32,069 nucleotides of DNA from Prevotella sp. (lineage in GTDB: Bacteria > Bacteroidota > Bacteroidia > Bacteroidales > Bacteroidaceae): the NCBI GenBank assembly GCA_022511065.1, contig JAFLSG010000025.1, forward strand, positions 1 through 32,069, written 5' to 3'. A program made the position numbers and the translations under genes. Every line of letters starts with the position of its first letter. Position 1 is the stretch's first letter. This document shows, piece after piece, positions 15,021 to 24,072 of this stretch. A model generated the notes under the pieces. The model was not told the DNA's origin and made no database searches. It worked only from the letters and a program-made list of their open reading frames with translations.

Positions 15021-16514
15021 GGAAAGATAAGATATAGTGTTATGGGCTGCCTTGCGCTGCTGATGCTTTCGCTCACCGCACAGGCACAAGGCAAGCGCGA
15101 GTTTCGTGGCGCATGGATTCAGTGTGTGAACGGGCAGTTTCAGGGTATGGGCACGGAGCGGATGCAGCAGACGCTCGCCTATCAACTTGACGAGTTGCAG
15201 AAGGATGGGGTGAACGCCATCATGTTTCAGGTGCGCCCCGAGTGTGATGCGCTCTACGAGAGCAAGTTGGAGCCGTGGAGCAGATTCCTCACGGGTAGGC
15301 AGGGAGTGGCTCCCGCGCCCTATTGGGACCCGTTGCAATGGATGATTGACGAGTGTCACAAACGGGGCATGGAGCTGCATGCGTGGATTAACCCTTATCG
15401 TGCGAAAACCAAGACCACAGGGCAGCTCGCCGCCAATCATATTGCCCTGCGCAAGCCTGCGAATTGCTTCGCCTACGACGGTCAGTTCATTCTGAACCCC
15501 GGCATCCCCGAAAACCGCAACTATATCTGCGAGGTGGTGAAGGATATCGTGACGCGCTATGATGTGGATGGCATTCACATGGACGACTACTTTTATCCTT
15601 ATCCCGTCAAGGGTGAGAGCATTCCCGATGACCGTCAGTTCAGGGAGCATCCCAACGGTATCAAGGATAAGGGCGACTGGCGCCGGTATAACGTGAATCT
15701 CTTTATTGAACAACTCTACAAGACGGTGCATGCTGCGAAGCCGTGGGTGAAGGTGGGCATCTCGCCCTTTGGCATCTACCGCAACAAGAAGAGTTCGCCG
15801 ATAGGCAGCGATACCAATGGAACGCAAAACTATGACGACCTCTATGCCGACGTGCTTCTGTGGGTGAACAACGGATGGCTCGACTATTGCGTGCCGCAGG
15901 TGTATTGGGAAATCGGGAATCGCGCGGCTGACTATGAGACGCTGATTCGTTGGTGGAATCAATATGCCGGTCAGCGCCCGTTGTTTATTGGCGAGGATGT
16001 GGAGCGCACGGTGAAATTCCCGGATGTAAAGAATCCCAACGTGCATCAACAAGCCGCCAAGATGGCGCTGCATCGTCAGTTGCCGTATGTGAAGGGTACG
16101 GTGCTGTGGTATGCGAAGGCTGCGGTGGATAACGTGGGCAACTATGGCACCAATCTGCGTAATGTGTATTGGAGATACCCCGCCCTGCAGCCCACGATGC
16201 CGTTTATTGATGGCAAAGCGCCCAAGAAAGTGCGTAAGGTGAAGCCCGTGTGGACGGAAGACGGGTATGTGCTGTTCTGGACAGCCCCCAAGGGCAAGGG
16301 ATGGAAGGATGAGGCTACAAAGTATGTGGTCTATCGTTTTGCTCCGAATGAGAAGCCGAACTTGGAAGACCCCTCTAAAATCTATGCCATCACGGGGCAG
16401 ACCTTCCTGAAACTTCCATACGACAACGGAAAGACCCGCTGGGTGTATCACGTGACGGCACTCGACCGATTGCAGAATGAAAGCAAGTCGGTGAGCAAGA
16501 AAGTGAAACTCTGA
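15018..16514 (+). CDS. Secreted glycoside-hydrolase-like protein, GHL10/DUF187 family, with C-terminal FnIII-like domain
   Basis: 498 aa from ATG 15018 (MGKIRYSVMGCLALLMLSLTAQA, signal peptide); an ATG at 15000 is in frame but lies within the tandem repeats and gives a less typical signal. The GHL10 barrel occupies about residues 25-375: FRGAWIQCVN, a conserved NAIMFQVRPECDALY, ELHAWINPYRA, and the likely active-site strand VDGIHMDDYFYPYP. A fibronectin-III-like domain follows (about 395-498; VWTEDGYVLFWTAP ... WVYHVTALDRLQNES). Related proteins have been tied to peptidoglycan or polysaccharide binding and cleavage, so a cell-envelope role is likely. The following lipoprotein gene starts 24 nt later, suggesting one transcript. 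Confidence 0.85.
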   Translation: MGKIRYSVMGCLALLMLSLTAQAQGKREFRGAWIQCVNGQFQGMGTERMQQTLAYQLDELQKDGVNAIMFQVRPECDALYESKLEPWSRFLTGRQGVAPAPYWDPLQWMIDECHKRGMELHAWINPYRAKTKTTGQLAANHIALRKPANCFAYDGQFILNPGIPENRNYICEVVKDIVTRYDVDGIHMDDYFYPYPVKGESIPDDRQFREHPNGIKDKGDWRRYNVNLFIEQLYKTVHAAKPWVKVGISPFGIYRNKKSSPIGSDTNGTQNYDDLYADVLLWVNNGWLDYCVPQVYWEIGNRAADYETLIRWWNQYAGQRPLFIGEDVERTVKFPDVKNPNVHQQAAKMALHRQLPYVKGTVLWYAKAAVDNVGNYGTNLRNVYWRYPALQPTMPFIDGKAPKKVRKVKPVWTEDGYVLFWTAPKGKGWKDEATKYVVYRFAPNEKPNLEDPSKIYAITGQTFLKLPYDNGKTRWVYHVTALDRLQNESKSVSKKVKL

Positions 16515-16538
16515 ATATTTACAAGACAACCCTAAAAT

Positions 16539-17198
16539 ATGGACAAGGCTATGAGACTATTGTTCGGTATGTTATTGTTTTCTGCCCTCGTGCTATCGTG
16601 CGGTGGCAGAAGGTTATCCCCTGCCGAGCTTCAGCAAAAGCTCGACAGCGTGAAGGCCATCGAGGTGAGGGAACATTTAGAGGCGCAAGGCATTCACTTT
16701 GAGGAAGTAAACCCGTTGCAAGCCTTTTATGACAGTCTGAGTGTTCAGACTTTGCCGGTGAGCTATACGGACATCTATGTGAAGTATCTGCCCAACTATA
16801 AGCCTGTACCGCCCGAGCTTGTGGCTTATCTGAACTTGGAGGGCAAGGGACAGCCCAAGGCCGTATCGCTTCCCGAGACGGTGGGTGTGCGCCTGATGCT
16901 GCTTGCTGCCGATGAGGAAGATGGGGAGTATTCGCTTTGGCTCTATTCGTTGGATAATGACTATCTGCCGGTAGATAAGTTGTGCCTGTATGCCGCTGAT
17001 TCCGCCGACTCGGAGGATGATCCCTCCACTTACTATGATATGGATCCTGACGAGGTTGTTCAGTATTTCTACATCACAAGTGACTATGAGATTCGCTTGC
17101 TTGACTACTCGAAGAAAGCCCGCAAGGCGGAGGCTGAGGAAGTGTATTTTGTGGATGCGGGACGTAAATTCATAGAGCGTAAGGCATTGACGGAGTAA
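16539..17198 (+). CDS. Hypothetical lipoprotein
   Basis: 219 aa with a lipoprotein signal: LVLSC places the lipidated Cys at residue 21 (an alternative start at Met5, 16551, keeps the lipobox). The Cys is followed by GGRR, so export to the outer membrane is plausible. The mature part is acidic (Asp/Glu-rich near 150-170: DSADSEDDPSTYYDMD) and contains no motif I recognise. It is probably co-transcribed with the upstream GHL10 gene and precedes the rseC promoter. Confidence 0.7.
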   Translation: MDKAMRLLFGMLLFSALVLSCGGRRLSPAELQQKLDSVKAIEVREHLEAQGIHFEEVNPLQAFYDSLSVQTLPVSYTDIYVKYLPNYKPVPPELVAYLNLEGKGQPKAVSLPETVGVRLMLLAADEEDGEYSLWLYSLDNDYLPVDKLCLYAADSADSEDDPSTYYDMDPDEVVQYFYITSDYEIRLLDYSKKARKAEAEEVYFVDAGRKFIERKALTE

Positions 17199-17224
17199 AC
17201 TTGCACAAAAAATGACCGTTTTTG

Positions 17225-17255
17225 TTGGTATATTCGCTAAATTGTCGTATCTTTG
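17225..17255 (+). promoter_or_regulatory. Promoter of the rseC-rnf operon
   Basis: TTG at 17225-17227 and TATCTTTG at 17248-17255 are 20 bp apart. The ATG of rseC at 17262 begins only 6 nt after the box, so the transcript may be leaderless or nearly so. Confidence 0.75.
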
Positions 17256-17261
17256 CAATCC

Positions 17262-17681
17262 ATGAGTAGCAAAATAAGCCATTCGGGTATCGTGGAGTCT
17301 GTTGCCGGAGGGTGTGTCAAGGTGCGCATTCTTCAGACATCTGCATGTGCCGGTTGTAAGGTGGCTTCCCATTGCAATGCTTCAGAATCGAAGGAGAAAA
17401 TCATCGATGTGTATCAGACTGACGGCATCGCAGCCCGTGTAAAGGTAGGGGATAGTGTGATGGTCAGTGCATCCCGCGATGTGGCGAACCGTGCGTTATT
17501 GTTAGGCTTCGGTGTGCCGTTTCTGGTTTTGGTCATCGTGCTAATGGTGGTGCTGCGATTATCTGGCAATGAAGGGCTTGCGGCTCTTGTGGCGCTGCTG
17601 TCCCTTGCGCCCTATTACGGAGTGCTTTGGCTCTGCCGGGACAAGATTCAGCGGAAGCTGAGGTTCTACTTGGAAACGTGA
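17262..17681 (+). CDS. rseC: RseC/SoxR-reducing-system family membrane protein
   Basis: 139 aa from ATG 17262; the in-frame TTG at 17253 lies inside the promoter box and is unlikely. The N-terminal part has a Cys cluster (Cys18, then SACAGCKVASHC with Cys29, Cys32, Cys38), followed by two membrane helices (about 77-97 and 102-120). RseC proteins accompany Rnf/Rsx clusters in many bacteria; in E. coli RseC affects sigma-E and the reduction of SoxR with the Rsx complex. Here it leads the rnf operon, 48 nt before rnfB, which supports a role in assembling or tuning the complex (inference). Confidence 0.88.
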   Translation: MSSKISHSGIVESVAGGCVKVRILQTSACAGCKVASHCNASESKEKIIDVYQTDGIAARVKVGDSVMVSASRDVANRALLLGFGVPFLVLVIVLMVVLRLSGNEGLAALVALLSLAPYYGVLWLCRDKIQRKLRFYLET

Positions 17682-17729
17682 ATGAGACTTGAATATAATT
17701 TATAACCACTAAAACAATATCAAAGCATT

Positions 17730-18611
17730 ATGAATTTCATCTTGATTGCAGTGATTGTACTTGGAGCCATCGGCCTGATAGCAGCAGTCGTGCTGTTCGC
17801 CTGCTCCAAGAAATTTGCTGTCTATGAGGATCCCCGCATTGCGCAGGTGAGCGAAGCGCTTCCCGGTGCTAACTGCGGAGGATGTGGATTCCCCGGATGC
17901 GCTGGTATGGCTGACGCGTTGGTGAAAGGTGCCGACGCGGGAAGCCTTGACGGACTGATGTGTCCCGTTGGCGGTGCAGAGACGATGGGGAAGGTGGCTG
18001 ACCTGCTGGGTATGGCAATAGCCAATACCGAGCCGATGGTGGCCGTAGTGAGATGTAACGGCACTTGCGAGGTTCGTCCGAAGATTGCCGAGTATGCTGG
18101 TCTCCGCACGTGTGCTGCCATGCACGCCTGTGGTGCTGGCGAGACAGCCTGCGGCTTTGGCTGCTTGGGTTGTGGCGACTGTGTGGAGGCTTGCCAGTTT
18201 GATGCCATCCACATCAATCTCGAGACTGGCATTGCCGAGGTCGATGAGGAGAAGTGTACGTCGTGCGGTGCCTGTGTCAAGGCTTGTCCGCGTGCCATCA
18301 TCGAGCTTCGCAAGAAAGGCCCGAAGGGCAGGAGAATCTATGTGTCTTGTGTGAACAAAGACAAGGGTGCCGTATCGATGAAGGCTTGTAAGGTAAGTTG
18401 TATCGGTTGTGGCAAGTGTGAGAAGGAGTGTGCGTTTGATGCCATCAAGGTTGAGAACAATCTCTCGTACATCGACTTCCAGAAGTGCCGTCTCTGCCGC
18501 AAGTGTGAGAAGGCTTGTCCTACGCACAGCATCGTTGCCGTGAACTTCCCCGCTCCCAAGCCGGCTCCGGCATCACAGACTGAACCAGAAAGAAAGGAGG
18601 AAACAGCATGA
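17730..18611 (+). CDS. rnfB: Rnf electron transport complex subunit B (extended ferredoxin type)
   Basis: 293 aa. One N-terminal membrane helix (about 3-25) anchors it. A CxxCx4C...C cluster (Cys49, 52, 57, 78) forms the Fe4S domain. Then come four ferredoxin-type CxxCxxCx3C motifs: Cys145-155, 176-186, 224-234 and 253-263. That predicts five [4Fe-4S] clusters, two more than in the short E. coli RsxB. RnfB takes electrons from ferredoxin and passes them to the other subunits. The tail is Pro/Ala-rich and charged. The stop overlaps the rnfC start by 4 bp. Confidence 0.95.
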   Translation: MNFILIAVIVLGAIGLIAAVVLFACSKKFAVYEDPRIAQVSEALPGANCGGCGFPGCAGMADALVKGADAGSLDGLMCPVGGAETMGKVADLLGMAIANTEPMVAVVRCNGTCEVRPKIAEYAGLRTCAAMHACGAGETACGFGCLGCGDCVEACQFDAIHINLETGIAEVDEEKCTSCGACVKACPRAIIELRKKGPKGRRIYVSCVNKDKGAVSMKACKVSCIGCGKCEKECAFDAIKVENNLSYIDFQKCRLCRKCEKACPTHSIVAVNFPAPKPAPASQTEPERKEETA

Positions 18612-19975
18612 ACATCAGAACATTCAGAATAGGTGGCGTACACCCGGAAGAGAATAAGCTGACCCATGAGGTAAAGACGCAAGTGGCTGCCCTGCCGAAG
18701 CAGGCGATATTCCCGCTTTCGCAGCATATTGGCGCCCCTGCCAAGCCCGTTGTGCAGAAAGGTGACGCAGTAAAGGTTGGTACACTCATTGCTGAAGCCG
18801 GTGGCTTTGTTTCCGCTCCGATTTATTCATCCGTTAGCGGAAAGGTGCTCAAGATTGACACAGCCATTGATGCCACAGGCTATCGCAAGCCCGTTATCAT
18901 CATCAACGTGGAGGGTGACGAGTGGGAAGAGACCATCGACCGCTCCGATAAGTTGGAGACCGTTGAGGCGCATCCCGAACTGACACCCGAGGAAATCATC
19001 GAGCGCGTGAAGACGGCTGGTGTCACGGGTATGGGTGGTGCAGGCTTCCCGACTTTCATCAAACTGACTCCGCCGCCGACAGCAAAGGCAGAGTGCGTGA
19101 TTATCAACGCCGTGGAGTGTGAGCCTTATATCACAGCCGACTATCGTCTGATGATGGAGAAGGCTGATGAGATACTTGTAGGATTGGAACTGCTGATGGT
19201 GGCTGCCAAGGTAACGGTGGGATATATCGGTATTGAGACCAACAAGCCCGCTGCCATCGAACTGCTCACCAAGAAGTGCGCTGAGAAGTTTGGCGGCTCA
19301 AAATATACCGTTGAGGTAGTGCCTCTGCAACAGCGTTACCCGCAAGGAGGTGAAAAGCAATTGGTAGATGCAGTGATTCGCCGTCAGGTGCCTGCACCTC
19401 CTGCCATCCCCGTTAATGTAGGTGCCATCGTGCAGAACGTAGGTACTGCCTTTGCCGTCTATGAGGCGGTGCTGAAGCGCAAGCCGCTCTTCGAGCGCTA
19501 TACCACCGTGACGGGTAAGAAGCTCGCCAATCCCGGCAACTTCCTCGTGAGGATGGGCACACCGATGAAGGATTTGATAGATGCCTGTGGCGGTATGCCC
19601 GAGGGCGACAATAAGCTGTTGGCCGGTGGCCCGATGATGGGTAAGGCGCTGACTTCGGTGGAGGTGCCTATCTGCAAGGGTACAAACTCCGTGACGATAC
19701 TCTCCGGCGAGGATGCCGTGCGCAAGGAGCCGCAGCCTTGTATCCGTTGTGCCAAGTGTGTGGCTGCATGTCCAATGGGTCTTGAGCCTTACTTGCTTGC
19801 CAAGCTCTCCGCCGTTCACAACTGGGAGCGTGCCGAGTCCGAGGATATCGTCAGCTGTATCGAGTGTGGCTCGTGTCAGTTTACCTGTCCGGCTCACCGC
19901 CCGTTGCTTGACAATATCCGTCTGGGTAAATCCACCGTCATGGGTATCATCCGCTCCCGTGCGGTAAAGAAATAA
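18608..19975 (+). CDS. rnfC: Rnf electron transport complex subunit C (NADH-interacting)
   Basis: 455 aa, peripheral. An N-terminal RnfC barrel-sandwich-like domain (about 30-105) precedes the Gly-rich nucleotide/FMN-binding fold with TGMGGAGFPT (140-149), similar to NuoF/Nqo1. Near the C-terminus two ferredoxin motifs, CIRCAKCVAACP and CIECGSCQFTCP (about 378-425), bind two [4Fe-4S] clusters. RnfC is the NADH:acceptor end of the complex. The gene overlaps rnfB by 4 bp and is followed 26 nt later by rnfD. Confidence 0.97.
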   Translation: MNIRTFRIGGVHPEENKLTHEVKTQVAALPKQAIFPLSQHIGAPAKPVVQKGDAVKVGTLIAEAGGFVSAPIYSSVSGKVLKIDTAIDATGYRKPVIIINVEGDEWEETIDRSDKLETVEAHPELTPEEIIERVKTAGVTGMGGAGFPTFIKLTPPPTAKAECVIINAVECEPYITADYRLMMEKADEILVGLELLMVAAKVTVGYIGIETNKPAAIELLTKKCAEKFGGSKYTVEVVPLQQRYPQGGEKQLVDAVIRRQVPAPPAIPVNVGAIVQNVGTAFAVYEAVLKRKPLFERYTTVTGKKLANPGNFLVRMGTPMKDLIDACGGMPEGDNKLLAGGPMMGKALTSVEVPICKGTNSVTILSGEDAVRKEPQPCIRCAKCVAACPMGLEPYLLAKLSAVHNWERAESEDIVSCIECGSCQFTCPAHRPLLDNIRLGKSTVMGIIRSRAVKK

Positions 19976-20001
19976 AGTTCAACCTCAATGTTCAATGAAA
20001 T

Positions 20002-21000
20002 ATGAGTAAGTTAATCGTATCATTATCGCCCCACGCACACGGAACTGACACCGTGGAGCGCAATATGTACGGCGTTATCATCGCCCTCATGCCTGCGCTG
20101 CTCGTGTCGTTCTATTTCTTCGGCCTTGGTAGTGCCGTTGTGTGCGGTGCGAGCGTGGCGGCCTGCGTGTTCTTTGAGTGGGCCATCGTCAAATATATCC
20201 TGAAGCAAAAGCGTACCACCGTGCTCGATGGCTCTGCCATCCTCACAGGTCTGCTCCTCGGTTTCAACCTGCCTTCCAATCTCCCCATCTGGATTATCAT
20301 CCTTGGTGCATTGTTCGCCATTGGTTTTGCCAAGATGCCATTCGGAGGTTTGGGCAACAATCTGTTTAATCCCGCTCTTGTGGGCCGTGCCGCTTTGCTT
20401 GTGGCATTCCCTGCCCAGATGACTACTTGGCCGAAAGTCGGTCAGCATCTCAGTTATTTGGATGCAGAGACGGGGGCCACTCCGCTTTCCATCATGAAGT
20501 ATGCCATCAAGAGTGGTGATGCTTCCGTGCTTGACCAACTGCCCGATACCATGATGCTGTTTGTCGGCAATCATCCCGATGGTAGTGGCGCATTGGGAGA
20601 GATTTGCGCCTTGGCATTGCTTCTTGGCTTGGCTTACATGCTTTGGAAGAAGATTATCACTTGGCACATCCCCGTGTCCATCATCGGTACGGTGTTCGTC
20701 TTTGCCGGCCTGCTCCATTTGGCTAATCCTGTCTATGCCGACCCACTCTCCGTTATCTTCTCCGGAGGTCTGATGCTCGGTGCCATCTTCATGGCTACCG
20801 ACTATGTTACCTCCCCGATGACACCGAAGGGTCAGTTGATTTATGGCGTAGCCATCGGTGTGCTGACCGTCATCATCCGTAACTGGGGAGCCTATCCAGA
20901 GGGTATGTCGTTCGCCATCCTGATTATGAACGCATTTACCCCGCTGATTAACAATTATGTGAAACCCAAGCGCTTCGGTGAAGTGCCTGCCAAGAACTAA
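20002..21000 (+). CDS. rnfD: Rnf electron transport complex subunit D
   Basis: 332 aa, an NqrB/RnfD-type membrane protein with about nine to ten hydrophobic helices. The covalent FMN site is ETGATPLS, with the flavinylated Thr160. The conserved KMPFGGLGNNLFNPALVGRA segment (111-130) and the late VTSPMTPKGQ motif are present. RnfD is thought to form part of the ion-translocating path. The start at 20002 gives MSKLIVSLSPHAHG, the usual RnfD N-terminus. Confidence 0.97.
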   Translation: MSKLIVSLSPHAHGTDTVERNMYGVIIALMPALLVSFYFFGLGSAVVCGASVAACVFFEWAIVKYILKQKRTTVLDGSAILTGLLLGFNLPSNLPIWIIILGALFAIGFAKMPFGGLGNNLFNPALVGRAALLVAFPAQMTTWPKVGQHLSYLDAETGATPLSIMKYAIKSGDASVLDQLPDTMMLFVGNHPDGSGALGEICALALLLGLAYMLWKKIITWHIPVSIIGTVFVFAGLLHLANPVYADPLSVIFSGGLMLGAIFMATDYVTSPMTPKGQLIYGVAIGVLTVIIRNWGAYPEGMSFAILIMNAFTPLINNYVKPKRFGEVPAKN

Positions 21001-21013
21001 GGAGGATTGCTAT

Positions 21014-21640
21014 ATGAAGAAGTTAGAATCATCTTTATTAAATATGGTGTTGGTGCTCACGGGCGTGGCAGTCGTCATGGGCGGAATCCTTGCCTATGTG
21101 AACCATCTTACTGCCGAGCCTATCGCACAGCAGAAGGAAAAGGCACTTGCCGACGGTATCAAGTCTGTCATGTGCGTGGATGAGCTTACGGTGGCAAAGA
21201 CCGATACCGTAAGCCAGACCGATGCGAAAGGTAAGGAACTCACCTATATTATATATCAGATACAGGACGGAGCCAATCAGGACCTGGGTGCTGCCGTGGA
21301 ATCCACGACGGGTGGCTTTGGTGGCGACCTGAAGGTGCTCGTGGGCTTTGACCCCGAGGGCAAGATACTCGGCTATGCGCTGCTTGAGCACGCAGAGACC
21401 CCGGGACTTGGTGCCAAGGCCGACAAGTGGTTCCAGCAGGGCGAGAAGGGTGACATCATCGGCAAGGTTCCCGCCGAGCCGCTCACCGTCTCAAAGGACG
21501 GTGGACAGGTGGATGCCATAACCGCATCGACCATCACGAGCCGTGCTTTCCTGCTTGCCGTGAACAATGCCTATAATGCTTACATGGCGACACCCGTGGA
21601 TGCGGAGAGTGGAGCCACTAAACAAAAGAAGGAGGACTGA
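21014..21640 (+). CDS. rnfG: Rnf electron transport complex subunit G (FMN-binding)
   Basis: 208 aa from ATG 21014, which follows a strong AAGGAGG ribosome-binding site; a longer frame from 20978 would overlap rnfD and is rejected. One N-terminal membrane helix (about 10-29) precedes an extracytoplasmic FMN-binding domain with HAETPGLGAK (126-135). The covalent FMN motif is DAITASTITS, a TAST variant of the S/T-G-A-T consensus with Thr173 as the probable attachment residue. Two nt separate it from rnfE. Confidence 0.95.
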   Translation: MKKLESSLLNMVLVLTGVAVVMGGILAYVNHLTAEPIAQQKEKALADGIKSVMCVDELTVAKTDTVSQTDAKGKELTYIIYQIQDGANQDLGAAVESTTGGFGGDLKVLVGFDPEGKILGYALLEHAETPGLGAKADKWFQQGEKGDIIGKVPAEPLTVSKDGGQVDAITASTITSRAFLLAVNNAYNAYMATPVDAESGATKQKKED

Positions 21641-21642
21641 TT

Positions 21643-22227
21643 ATGAATTACATCAATATCATCAAGAATGGCATCGTCAAGGAGAACCCCACGTTCGTCC
21701 TCATGCTCGGTATGTGTCCGACGCTTGCCACCACGACATCCGCCATCAACGGTATGGCGATGGGATTGGCTACGATGGCGGTGCTCATCTGCACGAACTT
21801 TGTCATCAGTTGCTTGAAGAGCGTCACGCCCGACAAGGTGCGCATCCCCGTGTTCATCGTCGTGATTGCCGCTTTTGTGACTATCTTACAACTCGTCATC
21901 AAGGCTTATCTGCCTGACATCGACGCTGCGCTCGGACTGTTCATCCCACTTATCGTGGTGAACTGCGTCATCCTCGGTCGTGCCGAGGCGTTTGCCGCAA
22001 AGAACTCGCCCGTGGCTTCGCTTTTTGATGGCATCGGTATCGGACTTGGCTTTACGCTCGGTCTGACGCTGCTTGGTATCTGCCGTGAGCTGTTCGGCTC
22101 GGGTAGTGTGTTCGGCATCACGCTGTTGCCGGAGACCTATAACATCCTGCTCTTTGTGCTGCCTCCGGGTGCGTTCATCACCCTTGGCTTCCTTATTGCA
22201 ATCGTAAACAAACTAAAGAAGGCATAA
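21643..22227 (+). CDS. rnfE: Rnf electron transport complex subunit E
   Basis: 194 aa, six predicted membrane helices, RnfE/NqrD type. NPTFVLMLGMCPTLATTTSA at the N-terminus carries the conserved Cys near the membrane iron site, and VVNCVILGRAEAFA (about 105-118) the second. With RnfA it forms the inverted-topology pair of the membrane core. A GGAGG site precedes the start; rnfA follows after 4 nt. Confidence 0.96.
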   Translation: MNYINIIKNGIVKENPTFVLMLGMCPTLATTTSAINGMAMGLATMAVLICTNFVISCLKSVTPDKVRIPVFIVVIAAFVTILQLVIKAYLPDIDAALGLFIPLIVVNCVILGRAEAFAAKNSPVASLFDGIGIGLGFTLGLTLLGICRELFGSGSVFGITLLPETYNILLFVLPPGAFITLGFLIAIVNKLKKA

Positions 22228-22231
22228 TCGT

Positions 22232-22834
22232 ATGGAGTATATATTGATTTTCATTTCCGCCATTTTCGTGAACAACATCGTGTTGTCACAGTTCCTCGGC
22301 ATCTGCCCGTTCCTCGGCGTGTCGAAGAAGATAGACACCTCGCTCGGTATGTCGGCAGCCGTTGCCTTTGTGCTTACGCTTGCCACCATCGTCACATGGC
22401 TTGTGCAGAAGTACGTGCTTGATGCCTTCGGTTTGCAATACTTGCAGACGATTGCGTTCATCCTCGTCATTGCCTCCCTTGTGCAGATGGTTGAGATTAT
22501 CCTCAAGAAGGTGTCGCCCGCGCTTTATCAGGCGCTTGGCATCTTCCTGCCGCTGATTACCACCAACTGCGCCGTGCTGGGTGTGGCTATCCTCGTGATT
22601 CAGAAAGACTACAATCTGCTCCAGTCCGTGGTTTACGCATTCTCCACCGCCATTGGCTTTGGCTTGGCGCTGACCGTATTCGCGGGTATGCGTGAGCAGC
22701 TTGAGTTGGTGAAGATACCGAAGGGGATGCAGGGCATGGCCATCGTGATGCTCTCCGCCGGACTGCTCAGTCTTGCGTTCATGGGATTCTCCGGTGTCGA
22801 TGGAGGCCTGAAAGTCCTTTTCGGACTTGACTGA
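22232..22834 (+). CDS. rnfA: Rnf electron transport complex subunit A
   Basis: 200 aa, six predicted membrane helices, RnfA/NqrE type. FVNNIVLSQFLGICPFLGVS near the N-terminus and TTNCAVLGVAI (about 109-119) carry the paired conserved cysteines that ligate the intramembrane iron centre with RnfE. It is the last gene of the rnf operon. No hairpin terminator is seen in the 52 bp before the TPR gene, so read-through is possible. Confidence 0.97.
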   Translation: MEYILIFISAIFVNNIVLSQFLGICPFLGVSKKIDTSLGMSAAVAFVLTLATIVTWLVQKYVLDAFGLQYLQTIAFILVIASLVQMVEIILKKVSPALYQALGIFLPLITTNCAVLGVAILVIQKDYNLLQSVVYAFSTAIGFGLALTVFAGMREQLELVKIPKGMQGMAIVMLSAGLLSLAFMGFSGVDGGLKVLFGLD

Positions 22835-22886
22835 TGCCTTCGTGCGCACCATCATTTTCTTTTTAAAACTCTGCTTATATTAAGAT

Positions 22887-24071
22887 ATGTGTTTCAGGAT
22901 TCTTCTCACGTTGCTCTGCCTCTCATTGGCAGTTCCCTGTATGGCTCAGCGCAAACAGATAGGTGATGCGCGCACTATACTGAAGAGTGGGAAGAATCCT
23001 GAACAGGCAGAGAAACTGATGACCGACCTGCTGAAGGATTCTGCCAATCGTGAGAACACGCGCATCTATCAGATTTGGTTTCAGGCTGTGGTAAAGCAGT
23101 ATGAAGCCGTCAATGAAAAGATGTATATGAAGCAGGCGGTAGATACCGCAAAGTTCTTTGGTTTGGCACGCCGTATGTTCGCCGTGGCAGAGCAGCTTGA
23201 CTCGCTGGAGATGCAGCCTGACAAGAAGGGAAAGGTCAATCTGCAATACCGCAACCAGAATGCGCAGTTGCTTGACATCTATCGTCCCAACTTGTTTTTC
23301 GGTGGCACATACCACCTTCGGAAAGGTCAGTTCATGCCTGCCTTCGAGTTCTTTGAGGCATACCTCGACTGCGCCCGTCAGCCGCTCTTCTTGAATTACA
23401 ACTATGAGGAGGCCGACGACCGTATGGGCGAGGCTGCCTATTGGGCAACCTATTGCGCCTATCGCATGGGCGACCCTGTGCTGACGCTGCGCCATGAGGC
23501 AGAGGCTCGCCGCGACCCTGCCAAGTTTGAGTTTACCCTGCAATACATTGCAGAGAGTTGGAAGCAGTTGGGGGATGACTCGATGTATGTGGCAATCCTG
23601 TGGGAAGGTTTCAGGGAATATCCCGCTTCAGACTATTTCTTCCCCCGCCTGATGGACAGCTACACGAAGCGAGGCAATCTGGAACAGGCATTGGCAGTTG
23701 TGGATGAGGCTTTGGAAGTTGATTCGCTCAGCGAGTTGTTCCTCTTTGCCAAATCCACCGTGCTGCTCAACATGGGGCGCTATGAGGAGAGCCTTGAGTA
23801 CAGTCTGCGCCTGATAGCCCTCAATGAGGATGCCGCGGATGCCCAGTACAATGCGGGTACTGCCTATCTGAATCTTGCCTTGGCGATGGATGCGCGCAAG
23901 AACCGCAAGCAGGTAAGGAAACTATATCAACAGGCAATGCCCCACATGGAGGCTTACAGGCGGTTAGCCCCCGCCGATAAGGGCAAATGGGGCCCCGCGC
24001 TCTACCGCATCTATTTCAACCTGAACATGGGAAAACAGTTCGAGGAAATAGACCAAATCTTAAAGAAATAA
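22887..24071 (+). CDS. Exported tetratricopeptide-repeat protein
   Basis: 394 aa. MCFRILLTLLCLSLAVPCMAQ is a signal peptide. The mature protein is helical with TPR-like units, clearest at about 255-345 (LMDSYTKRGNLEQALAVVDEAL, here a 34-residue repeat; FAKSTVLLNMGRYEESLEYSL; AQYNAGTAYLNLALAM). TPR proteins act as scaffolds; the partner is unknown. It starts 52 bp after rnfA and may be co-transcribed with it, but no direct link to Rnf is implied by the sequence. A clear terminator follows the stop codon. Confidence 0.8.
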   Translation: MCFRILLTLLCLSLAVPCMAQRKQIGDARTILKSGKNPEQAEKLMTDLLKDSANRENTRIYQIWFQAVVKQYEAVNEKMYMKQAVDTAKFFGLARRMFAVAEQLDSLEMQPDKKGKVNLQYRNQNAQLLDIYRPNLFFGGTYHLRKGQFMPAFEFFEAYLDCARQPLFLNYNYEEADDRMGEAAYWATYCAYRMGDPVLTLRHEAEARRDPAKFEFTLQYIAESWKQLGDDSMYVAILWEGFREYPASDYFFPRLMDSYTKRGNLEQALAVVDEALEVDSLSELFLFAKSTVLLNMGRYEESLEYSLRLIALNEDAADAQYNAGTAYLNLALAMDARKNRKQVRKLYQQAMPHMEAYRRLAPADKGKWGPALYRIYFNLNMGKQFEEIDQILKK

Positions 24072-24072
24072 A

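Noticed and set aside
14925..16529. 534-codon minus-strand reading frame
   Set aside because: Antisense to the GHL10 gene, whose signal peptide and conserved motifs are on the plus strand. Its start region translates the 21-bp repeats into a 7-residue periodic peptide, which is an artefact of the repeat.
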